NCBI GenBank assembly: GCA_024734555.1
Contig: JANPWX010000543.1
Span: 295,798 to 359,797 of the forward strand
DNA length: 64,000 bases
Source: Trochalopteron elliotii
Taxonomy: Eukaryota > Chordata > Aves > Passeriformes > Leiothrichidae
Direction: 5' to 3'
In this document: piece by piece, positions 49,278 to 61,905 of the stretch
How the letters are laid out: every line of letters begins with the position of its first letter
How positions within the stretch are numbered: the stretch's first letter is position 1
Notes under the pieces: model-generated
The model's input: only the letters and a program-made list of their open reading frames with translations
Database searches by the model: none
What the model was told of the DNA's origin: nothing
Made by a program: the position numbers and the translations under genes

Positions 49278-52200
49278 GAAGAGGTCCTGGGGAGTGAACA
49301 GCAATAGACACCTGGCCCCTCACTTACAAGCCTTTCCCCAGTGCTCAGTGTGCACATACTGAGCTAAACTGTACAGTTGTATGCAAATGATTAGAGAGAG
49401 AGACTTGCTGATAATGTGCATAAACTCTCATCCAGAGGTGCACAAGGTTTGGCAGTGATGTCACTGCTGATAAAAATGTAAGGAAGAAAGGAGGCAAGTG
49501 AAACCCAGCCAAGTGAAAAGTGAATGGCACATCATTTTAGCATGACCAGAGGGGCTTTGCATGCAGGGAATGGAGGTTGAGCAGGGACCACCAACTCCAC
49601 TTTGCCAGGCTCAAACTGTATAGGAAGTGAGAGGTGAGCACAAAAGAGCTGCTGAGCTGATTTATATTTAATAATTTTAGTTATACCTGGAGCTAATCGT
49701 TGTGTGAAAAAATGCAGCTTTAGCACAAAACATACAGTCCCTCCTTCCCATTTTCCCCCTGTCAGCATAGCTGACACCTGTCTAAGGTTTCCCAGCATTT
49801 ATCACAGGAAAAATCCTCTGCACTGGGAGCAACACAGTGAGAAACTGCCAGGAGTTTTCCTGCTGAGCTGTTAACCCTGCAGATGAACTTCAGACTTGCA
49901 TCATTTTTAGTGATAATGCCCTGGGAATGCCTGTGACAGGCCAAGAGGCAAGGAGTTACTGCTGAGAGTAGATTTGCTTCAAGAATGTTCATCCCAGCAA
50001 ACTTCATTTGTTCAACATATTTACTCTATTAAGACGCACTGTGTGTTTGCTTTTTTGGGTAGCTTAGAGTCTTAAATGAAAACATTAAATGAAAGCATGC
50101 TGAATTTAAAGTCAAAGGGAGAGAGGTGTGCAGGAAATGGATGGAGACACCAGGGTTTGCAACTGTGAGAAAAAGAGAGGGTTGTCTATCATGGCCAGTC
50201 CAAATTCTTGCAGCTGCAAGATCAATTGATTTTACAGAAAATATGCACTTCTTCATTTGCAGAGAAAATTGTTTGAGAAGTTGACATCAATTTAAATATC
50301 TGCCACAAAGAGATTACATACTTACATGATGCTTTTTGCCATCTAAATCTAATAAATATGCCTACAGTCAACCTCAACAGCTAGAATAGACAACTCCATT
50401 GCTTGCCAGCATTATTTTAGTGATGCAAAATATACTAAACATTTTCTGTTTGGTGAGGTTCAACCAAGCCCGGAAATCTTATGAAATTGTGCATGAATAT
50501 TAACTTAGCAAATGGCAACATCCATAGCAATGGCCAAAAACAACTGCTTAGGGCTGCATTAAGTAAAATTCATAACACGTAGAACTTGAGCAGTAGGAAA
50601 AAATCCTGGTACTGGATACTCCAAAAAAAAAGTAAGTGTAAGAGTTAAAAATATGCTAAATATGCTCACATTACATAGAATTACTCATTTATACTTCAGA
50701 AAGTAGCAGGATGTATTCCTGAACAGGATGAAGTCAATTTAAAGCAGACTAATTAGGGATAAACAACTACAAGTGATGGAGTGGAATCTCTTCAACAGGA
50801 AAAATTATCCAACATGAGAGGCTGGTTGGCTGCCAGAAACACAATTGTCACCAGTTGCCATTTGTCTTCGTGGGCAATGCTGCAAGAACCATGAGTGAAA
50901 ATCAGAAGCAGAATAAAGATTGGTGCTGCAGCCCTGGAGGATGAAAGCCCCAGATGTGGAGGTGAATAACCTGGAAACAGAGCTCACCTTGTTTAACCAC
51001 CATATTCCTTGTTTAACCTCCATATTCCAACCTGAGTGACTCAGAAATATGTCAAAGGTTTTAGTAACAAAAACATCAACTCAAAATNNNNNNNNNNNNN
51101 NNNNNNNNNNNNNNNNNNNNNNNNNNNNNNNNNNNNNNNNNNNNNNNNNNNNNNNNNNNNNNNNNNNNNNNNNNNNNNNNNNNNNNNNNNNNNNNNNNNN
51201 NNNNNNNNNNNNNNNNNNNNNNNNNNNNNNNNNNNNNNNNNNNNNNNNNNNNNNNNNNNNNNNNNNNNNNNNNNNNNNNNNNNNNNNNNNNNNNNNNNNN
51301 NNNNNNNNNNNNNNNNNNNNNNNNNNNNNNNNNNNNNNNNNNNNNNNNNNNNNNNNNNNNNNNNNNNNNNNNNNNNNNNNNNNNNNNNNNNNNNNNNNNN
51401 NNNNNNNNNNNNNNNNNNNNNNNNNNNNNNNNNNNNNNNNNGTTATTTATGCTCCTAAACAAACTGGAGGCTAGGTGGAGCATAGGATATATAAAATAAA
51501 CAAAGGGGCATTTAAACTGGCTCACATGAATGAAGTACAAACCAAATACACCATCTAACCACCAAGGCAGATCCTGGATTGACCATCCAAATGCTGGTAA
51601 CTCATTCTGCTCAAATCTCTCTCCTGCATTTCACACAGCTGGAAGAAGAGAGTAGGGACTGACTGTTGTGTTGTGCACAGTAAGACACACAAGATAAACT
51701 CCTTTTCCAAAAGTAGATCTGCTCCAATCATATGTTGGGAATATTCTTTGTTTCCTTCACAAAAAATAGTAACTGCTTCTAAACAGATAAATCCCTGCTG
51801 GAACTCTGGTTACAGGGCAAGCATTTTTCTCCAAATACATAGTTGCAAATATGTTTCAGAGAAGCACTTCCAATTCTTTCCAACATTGCTCACGGACCCC
51901 ACAGATCCTATCAGTACATTCAGCAATTTCAGCATTATTCTGGAGACAAGCTCAAGCTACATTTCAGACCTAATGTAATTATTACACTTATGGAGATGTG
52001 CTGCCTTGTCCTGTGTGATGTATAGGAAGTCTGAGAAAAATACTAAACATGGACAAACCAGCTGAATCCTGAACTCCTGTGGATGTCCTTGGTGCTTTGT
52101 ATAAATGAGAAAAGCATCCATCTTAGTGTCTTCTCCATCAGCAATGCAAGTGCACGTTCAACACTGGGACTGAAAATTCAAAGTGTCTCCTGAGGTCACA

Positions 52201-53273
52201 TCCTGGACAATTGTGGTGATTTGATGGGTGATTTTTATCTAGTGCGAGTCCCATATGGGTCCTGCTTTCATGTGGGATACATTGTACAAAGATATAAGAG
52301 TGGTTTAAATTGGTTGTGGTATTATGGGGGAGATTTTAAGTTTGGCATCCTCTGGGGAAGGAGCCACTGATCTTTATAAGGATTATGGTGCCTAAATTCT
52401 ATGGATGGCACTGGTGCAGGCTGATTCCCTTGCCATGTAAAAGCTCATTAGAAGTCTCAGTGATTCGTAGTTTATGTTCTTGGAATGCAATCTAACTTAC
52501 ATAAACTGCTTACAGTTTTCTGATATTTTAATAAAACCTTTTGGCATAGTCCTGGCAATTTATTTCATTATAAGAAACATTATACAAATGCTAAACAGAG
52601 GCACAAGAACGAAAACAGAAAATGCCAAACAAACTTTGCTAAAGACACAGTCATGTTTAGAGAATAAATATGTGTTTGTAGTGAGCTGAGTTGGCTGCCT
52701 GTCTTTATTAAACAGCCAAAGAATTGTGCAGTGTCACATAAAGTGCAATAAATAAAATTAAAATGCAAATTACAGTCAGTCAAAGAATTCCCAAGGCCTG
52801 CATGCAATTTCAAAGTACTTAGTATAGGATCTTTTACCCTTCTGACTTCCTTTTGGGAGTCTTTTCCTCTCCTGGTGGCCCACGTGTGTTTGAGGCCCAA
52901 GGTGAAATATCCCACCTTCCAGATCTGTGCAAAGACATCCTGCTGATTATCTTTCTTCCTTGAAGGAAGGAAAAAATAAATTATTTCCTTCTCCTTCATT
53001 TCTACATTGTAAGGCCACTGGAACACTGTCTGTGTGAACTTACTGGTCCTGGAGCTGTGAGTACCATGAGCAAACAATGGAACATATCTAAGTAAGATCA
53101 CTGCTGAAAGCTTCATTTTATTAAAGCTCTTTTGAAAAGCTGAGGCAAACATGACTTTTCTTCTCTCTGGAAAAGCAGTGGCAGGGTAAGATTTATAAAC
53201 GTTGCTGACCTCAGTTCTGTAATTCACTTTGGTGTGGGCAACACGTGAAGGACACCATGGGGAGAAACAAAAG
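49278..53273. other. Gene-free stretch
   Basis: It includes the gap at 51088-51441. No exon or transposon is recognised. The right part carries the longest open frame in the window (see findings), with no family signature. Confidence 0.5.
51088..51441. other. Assembly gap
   Basis: A run of 354 N in gene-free DNA. Frames reported across it are meaningless. Confidence 0.99.
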
Positions 53274-53279
53274 GAGAAA

Positions 53280-53580
53280 TGTGGACCCAGTATTTTCTGA
53301 GCCTGGGAATTGCTGAGCTCTTCCCAAGGGAAAATTTTCAACAGTTTTCTTTTTCCCAAAACAACCTTGTGTAAACAATATCCCTTTCCCATAACAGCAG
53401 GTGTTGTTTGCTATTTCTGTTACTTAACCAATAAAAAATGTGTCAGTCCTATGAACCAATAACCTACCTTCTTAGCACAGCATGTTATAAAAAAACTAAA
53501 TAAATTGTCAACAAAACCTTCTAATTTCTACTGCCTTCTGACTGGAGTCAAACATCTTTATTTTGTGTCCTGTTACAACA
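53280..53580 (+). mobile_element. Solo LTR (LTR H), 301 bp
   Basis: It runs TGTGGACCCAGTATTTTCTG to CCTGTTACAACA, with perfect 6-bp duplications GAGAAA at 53274-53279 and 53581-53586. It is the same family as LTR G but in opposite orientation. It contains ACCAATAA boxes, TTATAAAAA and ACTAAATAAA. Confidence 0.93.
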
Positions 53581-53586
53581 GAGAAA

Positions 53587-56500
53587 GGCACAAACCAACC
53601 AGGAGTTCTGAAGGGAAGTTGGAAGGAAAAAAAGGAAACGCTGCATAAATCCTTGAGCAGCCCAACACACCTCAGAGAATTACAGAATATCCAGGGTGTC
53701 CATTGTGCCCCTTGCCTTTGACCACAGATGTGGAAACAACAACCAGTGAGGTGAGGCTGGTGTGTTGGAATTGCCACTCCTCCATTCCCACCTCTTGGGT
53801 GTCTGAGAATCCAAGCAGCCACACTCTTGGCCCAGCAGACATTGTGGCTCACAGACTCTTCACACTGGCAATCTGAGGGGAAAATGTTCAACCCAACACC
53901 AAAGGAGGTAATAAAAAACACCATCCACCTCCTGTGGAGCAGAGGGCAGAAGAGTGGTTTGCAGGAAAAGACAGAATGGCAGCAAAGAGGCAGTTAAAAG
54001 AATATCTACAAAGAAATCCTTGTTTTCAGGTCCAACTGCTTCTAGATGTGCTGTAAGCATGTAGGGAGTCAGAGTAGGAAGGATGAGAAGGGCTCATTTG
54101 TCTGCATTCTTGAAATCTGAGCAGAATTTTCAAGCTCAGAGTGTATCTAGCCAGGAAAGCAGGATCAGGATTATCAGTGTAGATAAAGAGTGGTGTAATC
54201 AACCACATAAACTCCATAAATGCATAAAGGATCCAAGTTCAGCTCCTGAGTGAAACTGCTTTTGTCCTGGCGTTTATGAATATAAACCACCCCTCTGTGT
54301 TTTAAATCTCACATGAGGTAATAGAATGTGATTACACCAAGTGCTTAGAAATACTTACCTCAGTTACATTATATATCTGTTATGTTGGACAATCAGGTGG
54401 GGGCAATTAATGGTTTCATGTACAAGGCTTGAATCAAGAAAAAATTACCATCTGGTATTAATTACATTTGTGGTGGTCTCAGACTGCCCTAGACTGCTCA
54501 TGTTTTTATCACCATGGAACCATTCCCTACATCATATGGATGAAACCACATAGTGTCTGTTACTCTTACCCAGGCTTTAGGGTTTTAATCATAGAACAAA
54601 CATAAAAGAAGGGCAATACCAGGCACTGCTTTGAGTGTTTTGCCTTACTTAAAACCATTTAATGCCTTTTCAGTTCCTAAATACCTTAAAAAGCACCCCA
54701 TGGCAAATAATTTTCAGAGAAGTCCTGTACGAGGTACTGCTGGTGAAGGCAGTAATAAAAATTCCTGTTAAATCCTGTGGATAACCCTGATCATCTGGGA
54801 TGAAGGAAGATTAATTCCAACTGGACAAGGCACAAATACTCCTTAAGATGCTCGGGGGCAGGGCAGCCCCACCACAGCAGGGCACATTGTTCAACAGTGC
54901 AAATAGAGAAGCCAAGCACAGGAATATTCCTCCCTGCCCTCAATCCATTATCCATACCCCTCATATGAGCCTTGTGCAGGGAGAAGATGATTTAAGTGAC
55001 CAGATAATGTTGGTGCAGAATGAAAATATAAATAAATCTAGATAAGAAAAGAGGAAGGAGATGTGTAACAGAAGAAAGGTATTCCTCTGAAACACTGTTC
55101 TGATAGATGCTGAGAAAAACTGTGCTGGACTGAAGATCTAAGATGTGTTTTTGTAGCAGATAATGTGTCATGCCTGTCACAACAAGTAAACTGGACTCAG
55201 TACACCAGAAGGTCCATCCAAGACTAAATTCCCCAAAATAATTGGACAGCATAAACCTTTCCCAGTCCTTTACTGTATTTATTTAAGAAGGCTTAAGTCA
55301 CTGTATCTCACAGTGAGATGGTCACCACCACACTACTGAAAGAAAAAACAACAAAAAAACAAAAAAAGCAAAGCAAGACAACCACTGCTAGGATTTTTAG
55401 CAGTTTTTCTGGGATCTTCCCAGTAGGTTTTTTCTCACCTCTACATTTGCAAAATAGAAGAGAGATTCTTCTGTTTCAGTGGGTCACTTCAGAAGGATTT
55501 TATGTTGGGGATAAGGCCCACTGGAAAGCCCAGGAGGGAAGCAGAGCTACTTCAGACATATTTTTCTCACTTGTCTCCAGACAGCTCCATTGAAATTATA
55601 TGGGAAATTATAGAGGAAATTACATAGAGTGGTGTGACTGAGCCTCTCCTTTGAAACTACTCCTGAGCAGACCTCTCTTCACAACTGAGGGCATCTCTGT
55701 GTTGGATGGTAAAAATGGAATTGCAGAGAATTGCAGTGGTGTAAACATGAACACTCAATTTTCTGGCAGAGTCCCAGAGAGAGCCCCATGGGTGTTGAAA
55801 GGTGTTTTCCCTGCATCCAGCTCCATATGATGGTATTGAAATCAATTAAGTTGCATGACTGAGTTTCAGGAGGGAAATAAAAAGTATCCCAAGCTTCTGC
55901 AGCTGAAGGACTAGCAAAGAGTGATAGGCAAGTTTCAGAAATGTTTATAGCTTGTATACATTTCAGAAATGTTTATTACTAGTTTCTAGTAATTGTCCCT
56001 TTCATCTGCTCCATCCAAACACCATCAGTCTGCAACCATGGGCTGCATCCTTCATGAGGATATTTATTTCCACAGAGAACCAGGATAAGAGTCTACAGTG
56101 AGTCATTTGTAAACAGTTTAAGCCTTTATCTGTTCACCAGGAACATAACACCTTCGTATTTATTTACTAGCCAGCACCATTCATTTTATAGCTATTTATC
56201 TATGGAGATTGTCCTCAAGTGAGTTCATTCCATGTGCCTGGTATTTCAAGTGCCAGGTTTACTGGATGTTGTCACTGGATACTAATTCCCTTAGCAATGC
56301 TTCTGGCTGAATCAATACAACTACCCTTGAAAATCTGGTTTATAGTAGAAATATTTGCATACAGCAAACTATCTTTTCCTCAGCTTTAAGTCTGACATTT
56401 AACAAGCATCTCACTGCAGGGAACATTTAGAGGAAATAAGATGGGTCCCAAAAATGCCCCAAAAGACCCATCTTTACCCTCACTCCTGATCAAAGAGGAT

Positions 56501-59500
56501 TAAAAATAGTTGCAGCCTGTTTGACCAAGCAACTCCTCTGAGGCTTTTGAACATATTGATCTTTGATTGTAGCTAGAAAACACAGGTGTCCCTGTTGTTT
56601 TTTTTTAAAGCACAGCTTCCCCTGTCTTAGGTACAGTCAGTCCAGAAGTGAATAACCAGTTAATTCAGAAATCCAAAGTTCAGGCTTCCTTCCTTAACTT
56701 TCTATTTGCCCCTTAGGTAGAGTTTTCTCAGACCCTCAAGGGGCTTCTCTTTTCCTTTTGGAGGACAGCCCAAAAAAGCAAAGATGAGAAGCATTTCAGT
56801 TCCACTAAAATGGAGCTGAAGAACATGTGGAACTTACCCAGTTAATCTATTCCTTATCTTAACCAACAGCCTAATACTTTTTTATTAATGGGAAGTCATT
56901 GGATTCAAGTTTTATTTTACAGAATAGAAATCTGAAGGAAGAAAAATCATCATGCTGGCATCTGTGAAATAATAATAACTCATGTGCCCATGAAGTCATT
57001 AAGTTAAACTAACAATATGCAAAGCTTGGAGAAGCTTTTCTTAACGATCTCTACTGAGGGATTGATGGTCACACAAATGCCTGGCACCTGCTGCTGCAGG
57101 AATCAACTGGGAAGAAAACAATACCCACACAAGTGTCAGAGATTCTCAGCATTTCCCTCCTGTTTTTCAGGCTCTCTCATTCATCCCAGTGACCAGCTGG
57201 GTGTGCAAACACGAGGCTGTGAGGAAACTTGACAGCCTTTGAAATCGAGGCTTTTAAGACACAGGTACACAACACAGAGGAGGAACTGATGCAAAAGTGA
57301 CACTGCATTGGCAAAGAAGAGCAGGCAGAAATGGCAGGAAGAAAAGAGCACTGATTCCTTGGATTTCCACTCCATGTGCACTGGAGGACTGTTTGGAAAA
57401 CCATCAGACGACTGGGAAGTGATTTTACTTGCTGGTTACCCTGGCAATTAGTACATGAAAGGCTGAAGAACGCAGCTCACCAGGAAGAGAGTGAAAAGTT
57501 GGAATTGTCAGCCAGACACCTCAGTTTCTCTTGTGACCAAAATCAGAGCTCTCTTTTTCCCTGTTCAGATGCTCATCTGTCAAATTCTCCACTAGAATCA
57601 TTAGATAACTACCACAGGTTATAAGAATAATATTTTCAGGGACACATGCACTTTTCTCTATGCACCATCATAGAGTAGGTGATTAGGGAATCACATTAAA
57701 TTAATGAGACTTTGAACAGCTCCTTGAAAACCAACGAAAACTCATCTTACAGAAGGAAGTGGAGGACAACAGTTAATTCTAAAATATCACTTGAACCAAA
57801 TTCTTGTTTGAGATAAGAAGCAAAGTGTCACTGAGTAAGGGTATGATACTTAATCACTGCTCATACTGTTATTTTTCTGCTCTTAATTATGTCTTCTTTT
57901 CCTTGAAGTAGGGAAACTTTCTAGATTTTTCTCATAAAACCCATATATCCTACCTTATTGCAGGAATGTTAGAGCCACATCCTAAATTTTAGCTTGCTGG
58001 TAAAACTCAGACTGATACCACTGTGACTTCCACAGCAGGCAAAGATTTTTAGGCAAGTGCTGACAGATGTTGTGGATCTGATGCAGAAAAACAGCCTTTA
58101 GGATTTAATGTGGTGATGAGAAATTAAGTTGCCTGAGGCATGAAATATAATTGTTCATTTACACTGAAAATCCATGGATGCAAAACCAACCATTACAGTC
58201 ATGGATGAGGAAAGCAGTAAAATAATAGATCCAAACCTTCTTCAAACCAGTGTTGAAACTTTAATATTTTCTCTAATTAGTCTCTGGAGAAAATGCTTGC
58301 ATCAATGATAGCATTGGTACATGTCTCTCAGTGCTAGAAATGGTAGAAAAGTTGGTATATCCACACAGTTGCTCCTCAATGAGTCTCAGATCTAGTGGGA
58401 GAATTCCCTGATAGTTTCCCCTATGCCAAGCAAATAAATAAATTTTAAAAAGAAAAAAAACATGCACCTTTCATTAGAAATTTGGTGTTGAAATAAAGCT
58501 GCAGTCCCAAAGCAATCCCAGAAATGATGTTCTCATTATGAATATTCAGAGTTCATGAAGCATCATGATCCAATATATTACGAGATTTTTTCCCATGTAA
58601 TTTCTTTCTTCTTGCAATTTGTGCAGCAAAGGTCACAAAGAAAGAACTGATGGAGTTTGGGGAGTTTAATTGCTTTCAGCTTTGATATATTAAGCAGGGT
58701 TTATCTGCAATTATTTGACTTGGAGCTGAAGCTATTCATTAGATCTAAAGGAAGTTGTTTGTTTGACTGTGGAGTAATAAAGCTTCCACGTCCTTACCAG
58801 GGAGTCAACAACATTATCATTTGTCACTGTAATTTTCTTCCACTCCATAGCAGGGCAACAACAGATCTTTGCAAAAAAACAAATGATGGGGAAATCTTCA
58901 CCCCCTCAGTGCACAACAGGCAGGGGGCTCAGGGTGGTAACACTGCCCTGCTGACTGTTCCCCCCCCTTATTTCTGGATGCCTCCCATAAATAATGGAGC
59001 TCTGGTTCCTCTCAGGTCCTTGTTGGCAGAGCAGACAAGGAGATGCCCCTGCCACCACACGTCCCTGGCAGCACCTCAGCTTGGCTGAGGAGGCAGAGAG
59101 AACACCCTAAGGCTTGAAATAACGAGCTGTCACTGGCAACTGCAAACCAGCCCATGACAGCAAAAAATAAAGAGTATTTAGAAATGTGTAGGTGACTTTA
59201 GATTAGTCACACCACTCAGAGAAATCATCTTTCAAAAGCCCCTTTCTGTGTATTTTTTTCCCCTTGTTTCTTCTCTTGTTGGACAAAAATCATCAAAAGC
59301 CTGACTTTAATGAAAAGAGGTTTAGTGTGCTTATTTCAGTCTGCTTTGTCCACTTTTTCTTTCCCCTCCTTTTCCACACTGTAATTTAAGGAAAAAGAAG
59401 TCAAGCATGAAGAGGGCTCAAGCTGAAGAAAATAATTCTCAGAAGCTTTCAAAAGCCAGCAGAATGCTTTGAATACTCATTTCATGAGGCATTCCTTTTC

Positions 59501-61341
59501 CAAGAAACGCTGCAGCTGAAATGTGACTGCTAGGTGCAGAAAAAGGGACAGCAGCTTGATTAGCCAGCACAGGTTTGGTGTCACGAGGTGGTGACAGTGA
59601 GCTACCACTGCAAGCTCATGGCTGAGGATTCTGAGAAACCCAAAAAGTGTAATCTGTGAGGATAGAAAATGACTGCTCTGTGTGACACAGAGAGGTGATG
59701 ACAAGAGCAACCTGGCAATTTTTTTTCCCAGGCTTTTGAGGAAGAAAAGTTTCACAGCACTATAATAAAGGAATGGGAGAGAGGGAGCACAGAGAGGAAA
59801 GAAGATGAATGGGAAGCACTGAGTAATGGGGAAAGAAAACAGAGGAAAATACTGTAAGAAAATCAGCTCATGCCAAAAAAAGGAGTCAAAAAACATTTTT
59901 CCTTCTCTCATGAAATTGTCTTTCAGTTCAACTGAAACGCTTTCAGTAAAACATTGCAAATAAGAAGAATTGTTTAAATTAACCCAGAAATAAAGTGTTT
60001 TGCTCTATAAAAAGAACTAATATCCAAATCTGATACAAATATTGAATTTTACTGAGAAGGTAAAACTGGAAGCAAAAGTCAATGCCTTCCTAATTTTTCT
60101 GCCAAGAAGAAATGGTTATATATAAAAAATATATATATATATATATAAACCAATCAATTTTCATAATTGGCATAAGTTACCACGTCCCACTTTTTTTTTT
60201 TTTGTCGTTCTTTCTTTGTTTTATTCTCTTTTTTCTAGCAACATTTGAGCTGTTAGTGACTCTGCAGCAGTTGTTATTCTCTGCAGTTGCACGTAGAGAG
60301 GAGTCATCCTTCTTCTTCCACATCACAGTACCTCTCAAATAAAGAGCCCCAAACAATAAACTCATCTTGACTGCAATGGCTTTGCTATGCAATCCCTTTA
60401 TCTTTGCCATGGAAGGACAGGTGAAGTACCAAGTGAAAATATCAAGGTTTTAGCTGATAAATATTTAATTTCTAAGATAAAAGAATTGTTACTTGAAGTA
60501 TCTTTACTTGGTAAGGTGAACTACTGGCCTATGACTTTACTTCAACAGAGAAACAGCAAACCTCTACAGCAAACCAAAGAAATATTTTGGAGGACTCAGT
60601 AAGATCAGCACTTGTCCCTTGAGCAGAGGGGATTTCAGATTGATTCTCCACTCCAGCAATTAAATTTATGGCTTAAAATTGTGCCTGCAGTCACTCTCTG
60701 ATCTCTTGAGACAGTACTGGTTCAGAAGCCTCTTTCCTCTGCTCACTCAGGGCAGGCCAGCTTAGGCTACAGGCAGAGATTTAATTGACTTCACCATCTA
60801 ATTCACTTCGTGGCATCCTGTTCACTGCTAGGCAAACCCTGTTGTCCTCTCCTCCTGCCATTCCATTGCTTTCCCTTCTCAGAGTCAACTACCAAAACTT
60901 TCTGACGAGGTGGGGAAAAGTGAATTAAACTACTTTAAAGTATTAAAAAAACCTTCAAGGTGTCATTTGACAGAATGAAGACCTTTCTTCTGCACTTCTT
61001 TCACTTCATGGATGGTTCTGAAAAGGGTTATAAAATTACTTGACATTTTGTGACAGGCCTACTGTCACTGCCATAACTCAAGGGGACAACACAGACAGGC
61101 AGGCTCTAGCACACACACTCCAGAGCTGGTTAAGACAGCTTCTTTGTCCTGAGAGCATTTCTGGTGTGCAGCCCTGAGAGCAGGGCCTGAAAACCAAGCA
61201 ACACAATGGGTTGTTCAGCTACACCTGTTCACATTCTGGATCAGATAACACAGCTCTGCTTTAAACTTGACAGGAAGGTGAAAGTTGAAAGGTGAAAAAT
61301 ATTTTCTAAGCATGGAGTGATGCAGAAGTAAGTATATTTAA
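53587..61341. other. Gene-free stretch
   Basis: No exon or transposon is recognised over almost 8 kb. Small items are a direct repeat TTTCAGAAATGTTTAT at 55933-55980 and an (AT)n run at about 60129-60147. All frames are under 165 codons and unremarkable. Confidence 0.5.
60129..60147. repeat. (AT)n microsatellite
   Basis: About nine to ten AT units preceded by TATATAAAAA. Confidence 0.9.
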
Positions 61342-61905
61342 ATAGAATCATAGGATTCTTAAGGTTGGAAAAGACCTGTGAGGTGGCCACGTCCAACCTG
61401 TGACCAATCCCCACCTTGTAAACCAGCCCACAGCAGTGAGTGCCATGTCCAGTTGTTCCTTGGACACCTCCAGGGATAGGGACTTCACCACCTCCCTGGG
61501 CAGCCCCTTCCAATGACTGATCACCCTTTCCATGAAGAAATTCTTCCTGATGTCCAACCTGAACTTCATGTGGCACACCCTGAGGCCGTTTCCTCTCCTC
61601 CTGTCCCTGTTCCCTGGGAGCAGAGCCCGACCCTCCCCCCGGCTGTCCCCTCCTGTCAGGGAGTTGTGCAGAGCCACAAGGTCCCCCCTGAGCCTCCTTT
61701 TCTCCAGGCTGAGCCCCCACAGCTCCCTCAGCCCCTCCTGGTGCTCCAGCCCCTTCCCCAGCTCCCTTCCCTTCCCATGGATCCAGCCTGTCCAGATCCC
61801 TCTGCAGAGCCTTCCTGCCCTCCAGCAGGGCCACACTCCCACCCAGCTGGGTGCTGTCCATGAACTCACTGGTTGTGCACTCAACCATCTCATCTAAATC
61901 ATTTT
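61342..61905 (-). mobile_element. CR1 3' copy, ~560 bp, relatively intact
   Basis: Reverse-oriented CR1 with the terminus ATAGAATCATAGGATTCTTA at the left. It contains AGTGAGTGCCATGTCCAGTT, ATGAAGAAATTCTTCCTGAT, GTCAGGGAGTTGTGCAGAGC, CAGGCTGAGCCCCCACAGCT and CTGGGTGCTGTCCATGAACT. It is the longest uninterrupted CR1 3' region here and produces several spurious frames of 115-215 codons on both strands. Confidence 0.92.

Noticed and set aside
51036..51540. Frames of 140-154 codons
   Set aside because: They consist mostly of unknown residues across the N gap.
61241..61893. Frames of 181 and 215 codons on the minus strand
   Set aside because: They lie in a GC-rich CR1 3' region. The peptide is the usual spurious CR1 translation seen in many copies.
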